Under the pieces are notes generated by a model. The model did not search any database, was not told the origin of the DNA, and saw only the letters and a list, made by a program, of their open reading frames with translations. DNA of 46,376 nt from Bordetella parapertussis (GTDB lineage Bacteria > Pseudomonadota > Gammaproteobacteria > Burkholderiales > Burkholderiaceae_C), in the NCBI GenBank assembly GCA_945861305.1, contig CAMATW010000022.1, positions 1-46,376 of the forward strand, written 5' to 3'. Numbering within the stretch: the first letter of the stretch is position 1; each line of letters begins with the position of its first letter. Both the position numbers and the translations under genes were made by a program. Of the stretch, positions 20,176 through 28,847 are shown in pieces.

Positions 20176-21177
20176 ATGTTCAGCCTGTTCAAACGAAAGA
20201 CCCCAGCGCCAACAGCCTTGCCCGATCAAGGGCCATCGGCCTTGCAAGTCGCGGCCCAAACATGGTTGGGTCGTTTACGTAGCAGTTTGCAACGCACAGG
20301 CAGCAGCATCGCGGGTGTGTTTGGCGGCAAAGTCATCGATGACGCCCTGTATGAAGAGCTTGAATCTGCGCTGTTAATGGCTGACGCGGGAATGCCCGCC
20401 ACACAAGCCGTTTTGCATGCTTTGAAGTTGCGCGTCGAAGCCAGCGGCAGCACTCAACCCGCGCAGGTCAAGGAATTGCTGACAGAGGTACTGACCGAGG
20501 TACTGCTGCCTTTGCAAGGGGAATGGTCGCTGGAAGTGAACAAACCCACCGTCATCATGGTGGCCGGTGTGAATGGTGCAGGGAAAACCACCACCATTGG
20601 CAAACTCACACGCCACTTAAGCGACGCAGGACACAGCGTTTTGTTGGCAGCCGCAGACACCTTTCGCGCCGCCGCCAAAGAGCAGTTATTGGTGTGGGCT
20701 GACCGCAACCAAGTCGACATCATCAGTCAGGACCAAGGCGACCCCGCCGCAGTGAGTTTTGACGCAGTGACCGCAGGCAAAGCGCGAGGACGCGATGTGG
20801 TGTTGATTGACACCGCAGGACGCTTGCCGACCCAGTTGCACCTGATGGAGGAGCTGAAAAAAATCCAACGTGTCATCCAAAAGGCTGATACAAACGCGCC
20901 GCATGAAGTGTTGTTGGTGATCGACGGCAACACAGGTCAAAACGCCTTGGCGCAAGTCAAAGCTTTTGACGAGGCGCTGGGCCTCACCGGCTTGATCGTT
21001 ACCAAGCTGGATGGCACAGCCAAAGGCGGTGTGCTGGCGGCCATTGCCTTATGGGCTCAGCAACGCAACACACGAACCGCACAACCGCTGAAGGTGTATT
21101 TCATTGGCATTGGTGAAAAGCTTGAAGACTTGCAGCCCTTTCAAGCCGACGAATTCGCCCAAGCACTGGTCAGCTAG
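20176..21177 (+). CDS. ftsY: Signal recognition particle receptor FtsY
   Basis: A 333-residue SRP-type GTPase that docks SRP-ribosome complexes at the membrane. The four-helix N domain covers about 25-115, preceded by a short basic leader. The G domain has P-loop GVNGAGKTTTIGK (131-143), DTFRAAAKEQL, DTAGRLP and TKLDGTAKGG. The acidic A domain found in E. coli FtsY is almost absent, so membrane binding probably relies on the amphipathic N-terminus (MFSLFKRK). Confidence 0.97.
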   Translation: MFSLFKRKTPAPTALPDQGPSALQVAAQTWLGRLRSSLQRTGSSIAGVFGGKVIDDALYEELESALLMADAGMPATQAVLHALKLRVEASGSTQPAQVKELLTEVLTEVLLPLQGEWSLEVNKPTVIMVAGVNGAGKTTTIGKLTRHLSDAGHSVLLAAADTFRAAAKEQLLVWADRNQVDIISQDQGDPAAVSFDAVTAGKARGRDVVLIDTAGRLPTQLHLMEELKKIQRVIQKADTNAPHEVLLVIDGNTGQNALAQVKAFDEALGLTGLIVTKLDGTAKGGVLAAIALWAQQRNTRTAQPLKVYFIGIGEKLEDLQPFQADEFAQALVS

Positions 21178-21192
21178 ATTTTCAGACACCCC

Positions 21193-22212
21193 ATGAACTC
21201 TTCACCAGACCATCCACCCGTGTCGAAAGAGTTTGCAGCGATGCTGCCAGCCCTGCAACGCATGGGCTTGCTGCTGCCCCATGAAGAAGCCACTTTTACA
21301 CCTTTGACCGGCGGCGTTTCCTCACTCATCGTGCGGGTGGACACGCCAAGGCAAAGCTTTTGCCTTAAACGTGCTTTGCCACAACTGAAGGTAGCTGCCC
21401 TGTGGGAAGCACCGGTCAAGCGCAACCGCGACGAGGTGGCATGGTTGCGCTTTGCCGCGCAACACCTGCCCCACGCAGTTCCTGCGCTGTTGGGTGAGGA
21501 CGAAATCGACTGCGTTTTCGCCATGACCTATCTAGAGCACCAAGACCATCACGTATGGAAAAACCAGTTGCAAAGTGGTGTGATCAGCATCGACACCGCA
21601 CTACACGTGGCGAGTTGTTTGGCAACTTGGCATGGTGCAAGTGCCGGACAGTCAGTTTTAAGTCAAGCCTTTGACCACGATGCAGATTTCATCGCCATTC
21701 GCCTTGACCCCTACTTCAACGCCACCGCCTTGCGCCACCCCGATTGCGCCGACGCTTTGCACGGCTTGGTGCAACAAACCCTGTCGCACAAACACGCCTT
21801 GGTGCATGGCGACGTGAGCCCCAAAAATATCTTGGTAGGCACACACGGCCCCGTGTTTTTGGATGCCGAATGCGCTTGGTATGGCGACCCCGCTTTCGAT
21901 TTGGCTTTTGTACTCAACCATTTGCTGCTCAAATGCCTTTGGCAACCCGCCCACCACGCCGCTTATTTGGCAAGCTTTGATACTTTGGCACAAACGTATT
22001 TGGCAGCGGTCAGCTGGGAAGACCCAGCCGCTCTTGAAGCGCGAACCTGCGCCCTTCTGGCGGGTATGTTGCTGGCACGGGTGGATGGCAAGTCGCCCGT
22101 GGAATACATCACCTCCGACGCACAGCGCGAGCAGGTGCGACGCTTTGCCAAACCCTTTTTGCTGCAACCCGCGGCACATTTGCAAACCCTGCGACAACAC
22201 TGGACACCTTGA
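21193..22212 (+). CDS. Aminoglycoside phosphotransferase-like kinase (APH/choline kinase fold)
   Basis: A 339-residue small-molecule kinase. The catalytic loop is H205-G-D-V-S-P-K-N212. The metal-binding acidic residue follows in FLDAECAWYGDPAFDLAFVLNH (D224), and the candidate ATP-lysine is in FCLKRALPQL (K59). These show an intact kinase, but the family covers antibiotics, choline, sugars and amino-sugar substrates. The gene overlaps the enolase-paralogue gene by one base (TGATG), so the substrate is probably a metabolite handled by both products. Resistance to antibiotics is not implied. Confidence 0.85.
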   Translation: MNSSPDHPPVSKEFAAMLPALQRMGLLLPHEEATFTPLTGGVSSLIVRVDTPRQSFCLKRALPQLKVAALWEAPVKRNRDEVAWLRFAAQHLPHAVPALLGEDEIDCVFAMTYLEHQDHHVWKNQLQSGVISIDTALHVASCLATWHGASAGQSVLSQAFDHDADFIAIRLDPYFNATALRHPDCADALHGLVQQTLSHKHALVHGDVSPKNILVGTHGPVFLDAECAWYGDPAFDLAFVLNHLLLKCLWQPAHHAAYLASFDTLAQTYLAAVSWEDPAALEARTCALLAGMLLARVDGKSPVEYITSDAQREQVRRFAKPFLLQPAAHLQTLRQHWTP

Positions 22213-23513
22213 TGAGCACCACGATTCAACACCTTTATGCCCGCCGTATTTGGGACTCTCGCGGTCGCCCCACCGTGGAAGTCGATGTGCAACTGAGCAA
22301 CGGCTCTCGCGGACGTGGCGTGGCACCTGCGGGGGCTTCGCGCGGCAGCCGCGAGGCGCTGGAGTTGCGCGATGGCGGCCCCAAACTGGGTGGCTTGGAT
22401 GTCAGCCAAGCCGTCGGCCAAGTCAACGGCCCGATTGCCCAAGCCTTGCTGGGCATGGATGCGAGAGAACAAGCAAAAATTGACCACACCTTGATTGCCT
22501 TAGATGGCACGCCGCTGAAAAGTCGCTTGGGTGCCAACGCCACCATCGCTACCTCGCTGGCGGTGTTGCAAGCTGCAGCGGCCAGTGAACACCTGCCGCT
22601 GTGGCGCTATTTGGCAGGCGACAAGCCTGTGCGCCTGCCCCTGCCGGAAATACAAATTTTTGGCGGCGGCGCCCATGCGGGGCAGCGTGTGGACATTCAA
22701 GATTTTTTGGTCATGCCCGTGGGTGCCCAAAGCTTTGACGAGGCGCTGGTGATGGTGGCCAATGTCTACCATTCGGCTGGCAAGCTGATGGCAGCTGCCG
22801 GAAAACTCGCGGGCGTGGCCGACGAAGGCGGTTGGTGGCCCTCGTTTGACTCCAACGAAGAAGCGCTGCAAACCCTGACACGTGCCATTGACGCTGCGGG
22901 TTACCGCTACGACCAGGTGGCCATCTCTTTGGACATCGCCGCCTCGGAGTTTGGCCGCGCCGGTGCCTATAAGCTGGGCTTGGAGCACCAAGAATTTGAC
23001 AGTGAAGCGTGGCTAGAAGTCTTGCTGGGCTGGGTGAACAAATACCCCATCCTGTCGGTGGAAGACCCTTTTGCCGAGGGCGATACTGCCGGTATGCAGG
23101 CGTTCACTAACGCTGTAGGTCAACGAATTCAGGTGGTGGGCGACGATTATTTGGTTACCCAAGCCAGCTTGGTAACCCAAGCCATCCAAGACAAGGCCTG
23201 CAATGCGGTGCTGCTCAAACCCAACCAAATTGGCACCATCACCGAAACCGTGCAGGCCATGAACGTCGCTCGGGCTGCGGGCTGGGGCATGGTGGTGTCT
23301 GCACGTTCAGGCGAAACCGAGGACACCGCCATCGTGCACTTGGCCACCGGCTGGGATACGGGACAGCTGAAAGTAGGCTCGTTTGCGCGGTCTGAGCGCA
23401 TGGCCAAATGGAACGAAGGCTTGAGGATTGAAGAGGCAATGGGGGGGAAGGCGGTGTTTGCTGGGAAACAAGGCCTCCCTGACGACCTCAGGGTTAACCC
23501 GAAAAATCCTTAG
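22212..23513 (+). CDS. Enolase paralogue with altered active site
   Basis: A 433-residue enolase homologue of full length. Compared with E. coli enolase it keeps the flexible-loop His (H155 in GGAHAGQ), the catalytic Glu of ADEGG (E205), the metal ligands D241, E284 and D311, and the catalytic lysines K336 (LLKPNQIG) and K387 (GQLKVGS). Two active-site positions differ: E168 is Asp (DIQDF, D164), and His370 in the SHRSGE loop is Ala (SARSGE, A364). DEGGFAP reads DEGGWWP. It is therefore unlikely to be the glycolytic enolase, which in this group usually sits next to pyrG/kdsA. Coupling to a kinase suggests a phosphorylated substrate. Confidence 0.85.
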   Translation: MSTTIQHLYARRIWDSRGRPTVEVDVQLSNGSRGRGVAPAGASRGSREALELRDGGPKLGGLDVSQAVGQVNGPIAQALLGMDAREQAKIDHTLIALDGTPLKSRLGANATIATSLAVLQAAAASEHLPLWRYLAGDKPVRLPLPEIQIFGGGAHAGQRVDIQDFLVMPVGAQSFDEALVMVANVYHSAGKLMAAAGKLAGVADEGGWWPSFDSNEEALQTLTRAIDAAGYRYDQVAISLDIAASEFGRAGAYKLGLEHQEFDSEAWLEVLLGWVNKYPILSVEDPFAEGDTAGMQAFTNAVGQRIQVVGDDYLVTQASLVTQAIQDKACNAVLLKPNQIGTITETVQAMNVARAAGWGMVVSARSGETEDTAIVHLATGWDTGQLKVGSFARSERMAKWNEGLRIEEAMGGKAVFAGKQGLPDDLRVNPKNP

Positions 23514-23536
23514 CACTCTCCGCCAGAGAGTGCTAA
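23510..23536 (+). promoter_or_regulatory. CIRCE operator (HrcA site) upstream of rpoH
   Basis: A perfect CIRCE: TTAGCACTC, nine bases, GAGTGCTAA. Its first bases overlap the TAG stop codon of the enolase paralogue. The right arm runs into TAATAT (23534-23539), a good -10 candidate, with TTAGCA (23510-23515) as a weak -35 at 18-base spacing, so bound HrcA would cover the rpoH promoter. The rpoH ATG is 33 bases downstream with AGGAGA before it. HrcA is encoded in this window at 3393-4400. Confidence 0.95.
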
Positions 23537-23569
23537 TATAGGGGTCTCGAGTCTGTTAGGAGACCTCAA

Positions 23570-24508
23570 ATGACTGCTTTAAGCCTCTCAAGCCAAACAC
23601 CGGTTGCCGCCAACCCTTGGGCTTTGGTGCCCCCACTCGGCAATATTGAAGCCTATATTTCGGCGGCAAACCGCCTGCCCATGCTGACTTTGGAGCAAGA
23701 ACAAGCTTTTGCCCGCCGCCTGAAAGACCACAATGATCTTGGCGCTGCCGGAAAGTTGATCTTGTCGCACCTGCGCTTGGTGGTGTCCATTTCCCGCCAA
23801 TACATGGGCTACGGCCTACCCCATGCTGACCTGATTCAAGAAGGCAATGTGGGCTTGATGAAAGCTGTCAAACGTTTCGACCCCGACCAAGGCGTGCGCT
23901 TGGTCAGCTACGCCATGCACTGGATCAAGGCTGAAATTCACGAATACATCATCAAAAACTGGCGCATGGTCAAACTCGCCACCACCAAGGCGCAGCGCAA
24001 ATTGTTTTTCAACCTGCGCTCAAAGAAGCAAGGTTTCCGTGCCGAGGCTGGCGAAGACCACAACACCGTAGCTCGCGACAGCCTGAGCGATGCGCAAATT
24101 GACATCATCGCCAAAGACCTGAACGTCAAACGCGAAGAAGTGATTGAGATGGAAGCCCGCATGTCAGGCGGCGACGTCTTGCTAGATCCCGTGTCCACCG
24201 ACGACGGAGAAGACGCTTTCGGCCCCATCGCTTACCTGGCCGACGCCCACCACGAACCCACCGCCATGATTGAAGCGCATCAGCGCGAGATGCTGTCTAG
24301 CGACGGCATCACGCAAGCGCTTGACGTGCTGGATGAACGCAGCCGTCGCATCGTGGAAGAGCGTTGGCTAAAGGTCAACGACGACAACTCGGGCGGCATG
24401 ACGCTGCACGAACTCGCCGCTGAATACGGCGTGAGCGCCGAACGCATACGCCAAATCGAAGTGGCGGCCATGAAGAAAATGAAAGCCGCTTTGCTGGAAT
24501 TTACTTAA
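23570..24508 (+). CDS. rpoH: RNA polymerase heat-shock sigma factor RpoH (sigma-32)
   Basis: A 312-residue group 3 sigma factor. Region 2 contains DLIQEGNVGLMKAVKRFDP and YAMHWIKAEIHEYI. The RpoH box is AQRKLFFNLRSKK, which separates RpoH from RpoD. The region 4 helix-turn-helix is TLHELAAEYGVSAERIRQIE. Transcription is expected to be repressed by HrcA through the CIRCE at 23510-23536, linking the two heat-shock circuits. Its 3' end overlaps the convergent sco gene by 8 bases. Confidence 0.97.
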   Translation: MTALSLSSQTPVAANPWALVPPLGNIEAYISAANRLPMLTLEQEQAFARRLKDHNDLGAAGKLILSHLRLVVSISRQYMGYGLPHADLIQEGNVGLMKAVKRFDPDQGVRLVSYAMHWIKAEIHEYIIKNWRMVKLATTKAQRKLFFNLRSKKQGFRAEAGEDHNTVARDSLSDAQIDIIAKDLNVKREEVIEMEARMSGGDVLLDPVSTDDGEDAFGPIAYLADAHHEPTAMIEAHQREMLSSDGITQALDVLDERSRRIVEERWLKVNDDNSGGMTLHELAAEYGVSAERIRQIEVAAMKKMKAALLEFT

Positions 24509-25073
24509 GCAGTTGCTGAACGTCGGCGGTCAGCGCCGGCACACCCAGCCCATAGCGGGCATACAAGCGTAAGCGCCCCTCGGTGTCATAGATATAGGTG
24601 CCCGCCGAGTGGTCTAGGGTGTAATTTGCAGGCTTTGCACCTTCCACCTTTTTGTAATAAATCTTGAAGTCCTTGGCCAAGGCTGGCAGCGTCTCCAAGG
24701 TGGGTACCAGAGCCAGAAAACTGGGGTCAAAATTGCCCATATAGGCTTTAAGAAGTTCGGGGGTGTCGCGCTCGGGGTCCAAGGTGATGAAGATGGCTTG
24801 CATCTTGTCGCCCTGCGCACCCAAGTCGTGCTTGACTTGCACCATCTCGCTCAAGGTGGTGGGGCAAAAATCAGGGCATTGGGTAAAGCCAAAAAACACC
24901 ATCACCACCTTGCCTTTGAAATCCGCCAAAGTTCGCGCCTGACCCAGTTGATCGGGCAAGCTAAAGCCTTTGGCGTAATCTGCGCCGGTCAGGTCGATGG
25001 ACTGAAACGGTGGCTTTTCAGGCGAGCACGCCAGCAAGCCCAACAGCATGAAAAAGCCTACAACACGTCTCAT
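24501..25073 (-). CDS. SCO1/SenC copper chaperone
   Basis: A 190-residue membrane-anchored thioredoxin-fold protein that delivers copper to the CuA site of cytochrome c oxidase. The N-terminus is a lipoprotein-like signal ([14 protein letters not shown], Cys at about 16). The copper ligands are C-P-D-F-C in [12 protein letters not shown], with the distal His in [12 protein letters not shown]. It is the last gene of the oxidase cluster and overlaps ctaB by ATGA. Confidence 0.95.
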   Translation of the reverse strand: MRRVVGFFMLLGLLACSPEKPPFQSIDLTGADYAKGFSLPDQLGQARTLADFKGKVVMVFFGFTQCPDFCPTTLSEMVQVKHDLGAQGDKMQAIFITLDPERDTPELLKAYMGNFDPSFLALVPTLETLPALAKDFKIYYKKVEGAKPANYTLDHSAGTYIYDTEGRLRLYARYGLGVPALTADVQQLLK

Positions 25074-25972
25074 ACAGTTCCTGGCAAATAGTGGTCGATC
25101 AACAAGGCGGCAAACAACAAACTCAGGTGGTAAAGCGAAAACTTGAATGTTTTGCGCGCAAGCTCATCGGAATAATTGCGCCACAAGGCCCATGCATAAG
25201 CGCAAAACATCACGCTGAGAATGGTCGCGCTAATGAGGTAAAACCAGCCGCTCATGCGGTACACAAAAGGCATCAAACAAGCTGCCAACAAGACAAAGGT
25301 GTAGAGCAAAATTTGCAAACGGGTGAACTCGTTGCCGTGCGTGACCGGCAGCATGGGCAGGCCAGACTTTCGATAGTCCTCCACGCGGTAAAGCGCCAAA
25401 GCCCAAAAATGCGGCGGCGTCCACAAGAAAATGATGAGGCACAAAATCAGGGACTCAGGGCTGACCTCTCCGGTCATGGCCGCCCACCCCAACACCGGCG
25501 GCATGGCGCCAGACGCACCACCAATGACGATGTTTTGCGGCGTCAGCGGTTTCAAAATAACGGTGTAAATAATGGCGTAACCCACAAAGGTGGCAAAGGT
25601 CAGCCACATGGTCAAAGGGTTGACCCAGATGTACAAAATAGCTGAGCCCGACAGGCACAAGACAGCTGAAAATAGCAAGGTGTCGCGGTCACTCAACTCG
25701 CCTTTGGCAGTGGGACGCCATGAGGTGCGCTTCATGCGAGCGTCAATGGCTTTTTCAACGATGCAGTTGAAAGCTGCTGCAGCCCCCGAGACAAACCAAA
25801 TACCCAAACATGCAATGGCGCCCAATTGAACATCTGCCCACGAAGGCACACCAGGCACTGCCAAGACCATGCCGATGAGGGCACAAAAAACAATGAGTTG
25901 AATCACGCGGGGCTTGGTCAGCGCATTAAACTGCTGCCAACGCAAGGGCATCAAAGTAGAAAGCGCTCTCAT
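25070..25972 (-). CDS. ctaB: Protoheme IX farnesyltransferase
   Basis: A 300-residue polytopic UbiA-family prenyltransferase making heme O from heme B. The first polyprenyl-binding region is [19 protein letters not shown] and the second is in [23 protein letters not shown]. About nine hydrophobic segments are visible. It overlaps ctaA and sco by 4 bases at each end, in an operon supplying heme A to the aa3 oxidase. Also called cyoE or COX10. Confidence 0.96.
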   Translation of the reverse strand: MRALSTLMPLRWQQFNALTKPRVIQLIVFCALIGMVLAVPGVPSWADVQLGAIACLGIWFVSGAAAAFNCIVEKAIDARMKRTSWRPTAKGELSDRDTLLFSAVLCLSGSAILYIWVNPLTMWLTFATFVGYAIIYTVILKPLTPQNIVIGGASGAMPPVLGWAAMTGEVSPESLILCLIIFLWTPPHFWALALYRVEDYRKSGLPMLPVTHGNEFTRLQILLYTFVLLAACLMPFVYRMSGWFYLISATILSVMFCAYAWALWRNYSDELARKTFKFSLYHLSLLFAALLIDHYLPGTV

Positions 25973-27102
25973 AAATCAGGCCTCGAAAAAGTCGCGGCGA
26001 TATGCCCTGAAGGTCGGGACTCGGAAACGCCCAAAGCCCAGCTTAACAACAACAGCAGACCTGCAGCGCTGGCGGTGTGCAACAAAGCCGCCAGCAAGGG
26101 CCACCCTAGCACCGCATTGGAAATGCCGGTAATGAATTGCAACAAGACCAAAAGCCAAAGACCACGGGCTTGGGTAGATAAGCCATGCCGGTACAACAAA
26201 AACGAAGACCACAGCAACAAGGCAGCCACAGGCATGGCGTGCCAGCGGTGGGTAAAGTGAATCGCGGTCAAGGCTTGAAATGGCAGGGCTTGACCGTCGC
26301 TATCCAGGCCCAAGGCGCGCCATAAATCAAAGCCCTTGTCAAAATTCATCTCGGGCCACCAAGCACCTTGGCAAAGCGGATAAGTGTCGCAGGCCATGAC
26401 CGCGTAATTGGCGCTGACCCAAGCGCCCAAGACAATTTGCAGCAAAAGCAAACCCCAAGCAGCCATCAACCATCCGCGCACTGACGCTGGCAGGGAAACG
26501 CGGACCTCAGCCCAAGGCGCATGGCGCTGACGCAGCAATTGCATCAACAACATCGCCAACAGCAACATGCCGCCCATCAAATGCAAGCTGACGATGGCAG
26601 GAAACAGCTTCATGGTGACAGTCAAAGCACCAAAGCCGCCTTGCACACACACCCACACCAAGCTGAGTGTGGGCCAGCCCCAAACAGATCGGTCGCGTCG
26701 CCATGAGAAAACCGCCAGCGTCAAAATCAGCACACCCACCGTCATAGCCAAATAACGGTGAATCATTTCTATCCATGCTTTGCTCAAGGTCACAGGCCCT
26801 GTGGGCATGGCGGTTTGCGCGGCTTCGATGGCTTCGCCCGCGCCAAAAGGTGAGGCATGGCCATAGCAACCCGGCCAATCCGGACAACCCAAGCCTGAAT
26901 CGCTCAAGCGGGTGAACGAGCCAAACAACACCAAATCAAAACACAGGAAAAGCGTTAAAGCGGTGAGCTGGCGTACGCGCTGCGGCGCGTCTTGGTGGCG
27001 ATGGCGCAACCACACCCAAGCCAATGGCCCCATGGCCACGACTGCAGCCAACAGCAGCAATTTGAAAATGGGACCCAGATTGAAAAGTGCGACTTCTTGC
27101 AT
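25969..27102 (-). CDS. ctaA: Heme A synthase CtaA (COX15)
   Basis: A 377-residue membrane protein with about eight transmembrane segments, oxidising the C8 methyl of heme O to give heme A. Recognisable features are the [17 protein letters not shown] segment with paired cysteines, the heme-ligating His positions in [11 protein letters not shown] and [13 protein letters not shown], and a second cysteine pair in [11 protein letters not shown]. It stands next to ctaB, with which it acts sequentially. Confidence 0.95.
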   Translation of the reverse strand: MQEVALFNLGPIFKLLLLAAVVAMGPLAWVWLRHRHQDAPQRVRQLTALTLFLCFDLVLFGSFTRLSDSGLGCPDWPGCYGHASPFGAGEAIEAAQTAMPTGPVTLSKAWIEMIHRYLAMTVGVLILTLAVFSWRRDRSVWGWPTLSLVWVCVQGGFGALTVTMKLFPAIVSLHLMGGMLLLAMLLMQLLRQRHAPWAEVRVSLPASVRGWLMAAWGLLLLQIVLGAWVSANYAVMACDTYPLCQGAWWPEMNFDKGFDLWRALGLDSDGQALPFQALTAIHFTHRWHAMPVAALLLWSSFLLYRHGLSTQARGLWLLVLLQFITGISNAVLGWPLLAALLHTASAAGLLLLLSWALGVSESRPSGHIAATFSRPDL

Positions 27103-27106
27103 CAGC

Positions 27107-27802
27107 TCAGCGCCCAGCTTTGTCCCAAGACACGGAAGCCCGAAGCAGGCGGTCCCAGTCTTTACGCATCTTTGGGGCTTGATCGGTTTGCAAATGGGCA
27201 GGGAAACGCATCATCCAATCGCCCTGGGGATCGACCAAGTACAAGTGATCTTGCAACTCGCTGCCCGCTTGGGGGCGCAACCATTGCGCCACTTGGTCTT
27301 TGGGTAAACGCAAAACAACAGCGTCTTGCAAGCCTGCAAGCAAAGCGGCATCCAAAGGCGCCTCGTCTGTCACCAACCAGACCCAATCGGTGCGATCGCG
27401 TTCACGCCCCAAAGCGGCTCGGGTTTGGCGTTGCAAAAAAAGGTTTTGTTGACACTCAGCAGGGCAGGCACCACCGGCCACACTCACCAGCAACCACTGG
27501 TTTTTGAGACTTCTCAGCGCCACTGACTGACCTTTGGCATCCTTGGCTTGCAAGTCTGGCATGGCCATCACCGGCAGGACCAACTCGCCAAAGCTGCGCA
27601 GACTTTGCGGCCGCAAAACGTAATAGGTCAAATAAGAGGCGATGACAGGCGCTGCACATACCAGCAAAACCAGCAACATGCGCAAGCGCCCACTCGCGGT
27701 TTGCCTTGCATCGGCATCCGCGACTGCGCCAGGCTCGGGCAAGTCATACACCGTCAAACCTAATGGCTTGGACTCAAGAGAGTCAGCTTTGTTGTCGACC
27801 AT
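27107..27802 (-). CDS. Membrane-anchored thioredoxin-fold protein with a Sco-like CxxxC, oxidase cluster
   Basis: A 231-residue protein with one N-terminal membrane anchor (MLLVLLVCAAPVIASYLTYYV at about 40-60) and an extracytoplasmic domain. The segment WLLVSVAGGACPAECQQNL aligns in position with the GFTQCPDFC copper site of Sco, giving C-X3-C, but the Sco distal His is not evident. The longer frame upstream lies inside surf1; the start MVDNKADS at 27802 overlaps surf1 by 20 bases. Its place between surf1 and ctaA implies a role in oxidase assembly, perhaps copper or thiol handling. Confidence 0.75.
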   Translation of the reverse strand: MVDNKADSLESKPLGLTVYDLPEPGAVADADARQTASGRLRMLLVLLVCAAPVIASYLTYYVLRPQSLRSFGELVLPVMAMPDLQAKDAKGQSVALRSLKNQWLLVSVAGGACPAECQQNLFLQRQTRAALGRERDRTDWVWLVTDEAPLDAALLAGLQDAVVLRLPKDQVAQWLRPQAGSELQDHLYLVDPQGDWMMRFPAHLQTDQAPKMRKDWDRLLRASVSWDKAGR

Positions 27803-28550
27803 ATCGGTAGTCTTTAATCCATTGAAACCAGAGGTAAAGAAATGCCAGCAGCGCGCTGAGGGCAAACCATTGAAAAGCATATGCTCGATTTTTGTCAGCA
27901 CTCAGGCCCACTTGAAACCAATCGCGGCGCAGGCCGTCCCCTTCGGGGCCAGTTTGCACCACCAAGGCCTGTACATTGTCTTGCACCAGCGACTGCATCT
28001 GCGCAGGGTCCAAATTTGCCCTTATGGGCGATGGGTTGCCGATTGCCTCAGGCTGAGCAGAACCCAATTCAAACTGCTGTGACAAAGGAGGGGCAATACG
28101 AGCATTGATGGAAACCCCATTGGCAGGAGCGGATAGCGACGGGGGTTTGAGCGGGTCTAAGGGGTCTCGCTCCACCCATCCGCGCTGCACCCACACCACC
28201 TGCCCTGCTTGCACACGCAAGGGCGTCATCACCCAAAAACCCACCCGTCCGTGGTGGGCGCGGTTATCCAAGAAAACAGTTTGATTGTTCAGCCACTCGC
28301 CTTGCAACTGCACACGTCGATGGGTTTGCGCCCAAGCCGAGGGGTCGCTTTGAAGCTGCGCTAGGTTCATCGGTGGCAATTGGAATTGGCGCTCGATGGC
28401 CTGTTGTAAAGCAGTTTTTTGCTCGGCCCGCGAAAGTTGCCAAAATCCCAAACGCATGGTCAAGCCCACGCAAAGTGTAGCCAGCACGACCCAAGCCAAG
28501 CGACTTTGCCATGAAGGCAATCGACGGTCAGAAGTGGCTTGAGAAGTCAA
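27783..28550 (-). CDS. SURF1 family cytochrome oxidase assembly protein
   Basis: A 255-residue protein with one transmembrane segment at each end (WVVLATLCVGLTMRLGFWQL near the start and WFALSALLAFLYLWF near the end) and a large periplasmic loop, the SURF1 topology. Conserved GFWQLSRAEQK and VFLDNRAHHGRVGFWV are present. SURF1 aids heme a insertion into CtaD. The frame has no ATG near its start; TTG at 28550 is used, so the precise start is uncertain. Confidence 0.9.
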   Translation of the reverse strand: MTSQATSDRRLPSWQSRLAWVVLATLCVGLTMRLGFWQLSRAEQKTALQQAIERQFQLPPMNLAQLQSDPSAWAQTHRRVQLQGEWLNNQTVFLDNRAHHGRVGFWVMTPLRVQAGQVVWVQRGWVERDPLDPLKPPSLSAPANGVSINARIAPPLSQQFELGSAQPEAIGNPSPIRANLDPAQMQSLVQDNVQALVVQTGPEGDGLRRDWFQVGLSADKNRAYAFQWFALSALLAFLYLWFQWIKDYRYGRQQS

Positions 28551-28565
28551 CGGATAATCGCTTTC

Positions 28566-28796
28566 ATGACTTTCTTCATTGCATTGGCCTTTTTAGGCAT
28601 TTTGGCCAGCCTAGCCGCAGCATTGTTCTTCATGGTTCGCAACAAACCTGAAAACGATGACGCCCCAAAAGCATCCCCTATGGCTAAAGCCCTGGCCTTT
28701 CGCATTGGCATTTCTGTGGTGTTGTTCATCAGCATTTTGGTGTCTTGGAAAATGGGGTGGATCCACCCGACTGGCATTCCTTTGACACCCACCTAA
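28566..28796 (+). CDS. Twin-transmembrane protein, DUF2909-like
   Basis: A 76-residue protein with two membrane segments (FFIALAFLGILASLAAALFF, and ISVVLFISILVSWKMGW) joined by a short polar loop. The tail GWIHPTGIP is typical of the DUF2909 twin-TM family associated with oxidase loci. It is the only gene of the cluster on the plus strand. The ATG at 28566 is preferred over an upstream TTG; it is 15 bases from the divergent surf1 start. Function unknown, presumably oxidase-related by conserved location. Confidence 0.8.
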   Translation: MTFFIALAFLGILASLAAALFFMVRNKPENDDAPKASPMAKALAFRIGISVVLFISILVSWKMGWIHPTGIPLTPT

Positions 28797-28802
28797 GGCT
28801 TG

Positions 28803-28830
28803 AAACAAAAGGGCCGCAAAAGCGGCCCTT
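28803..28830 (-). terminator. Terminator between DUF2909 and ctaE
   Basis: A nine-pair perfect hairpin, AAGGGCCGC-AAAA-GCGGCCCTT, lies between two convergent genes. On minus it is followed by TTTTGTTT, so it should mainly terminate ctaE transcripts, possibly also the plus-strand transcript. This implies that surf1-ctaA-ctaB-sco may need their own promoter. Confidence 0.85.
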
Positions 28831-28847
28831 GTCTATGAGCGTGTCGT

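Noticed and set aside
21193..22212. Aminoglycoside resistance gene
   Set aside because: The fold is shared by many metabolic kinases and the gene is coupled to an enolase paralogue, with no mobile element or resistance gene nearby.
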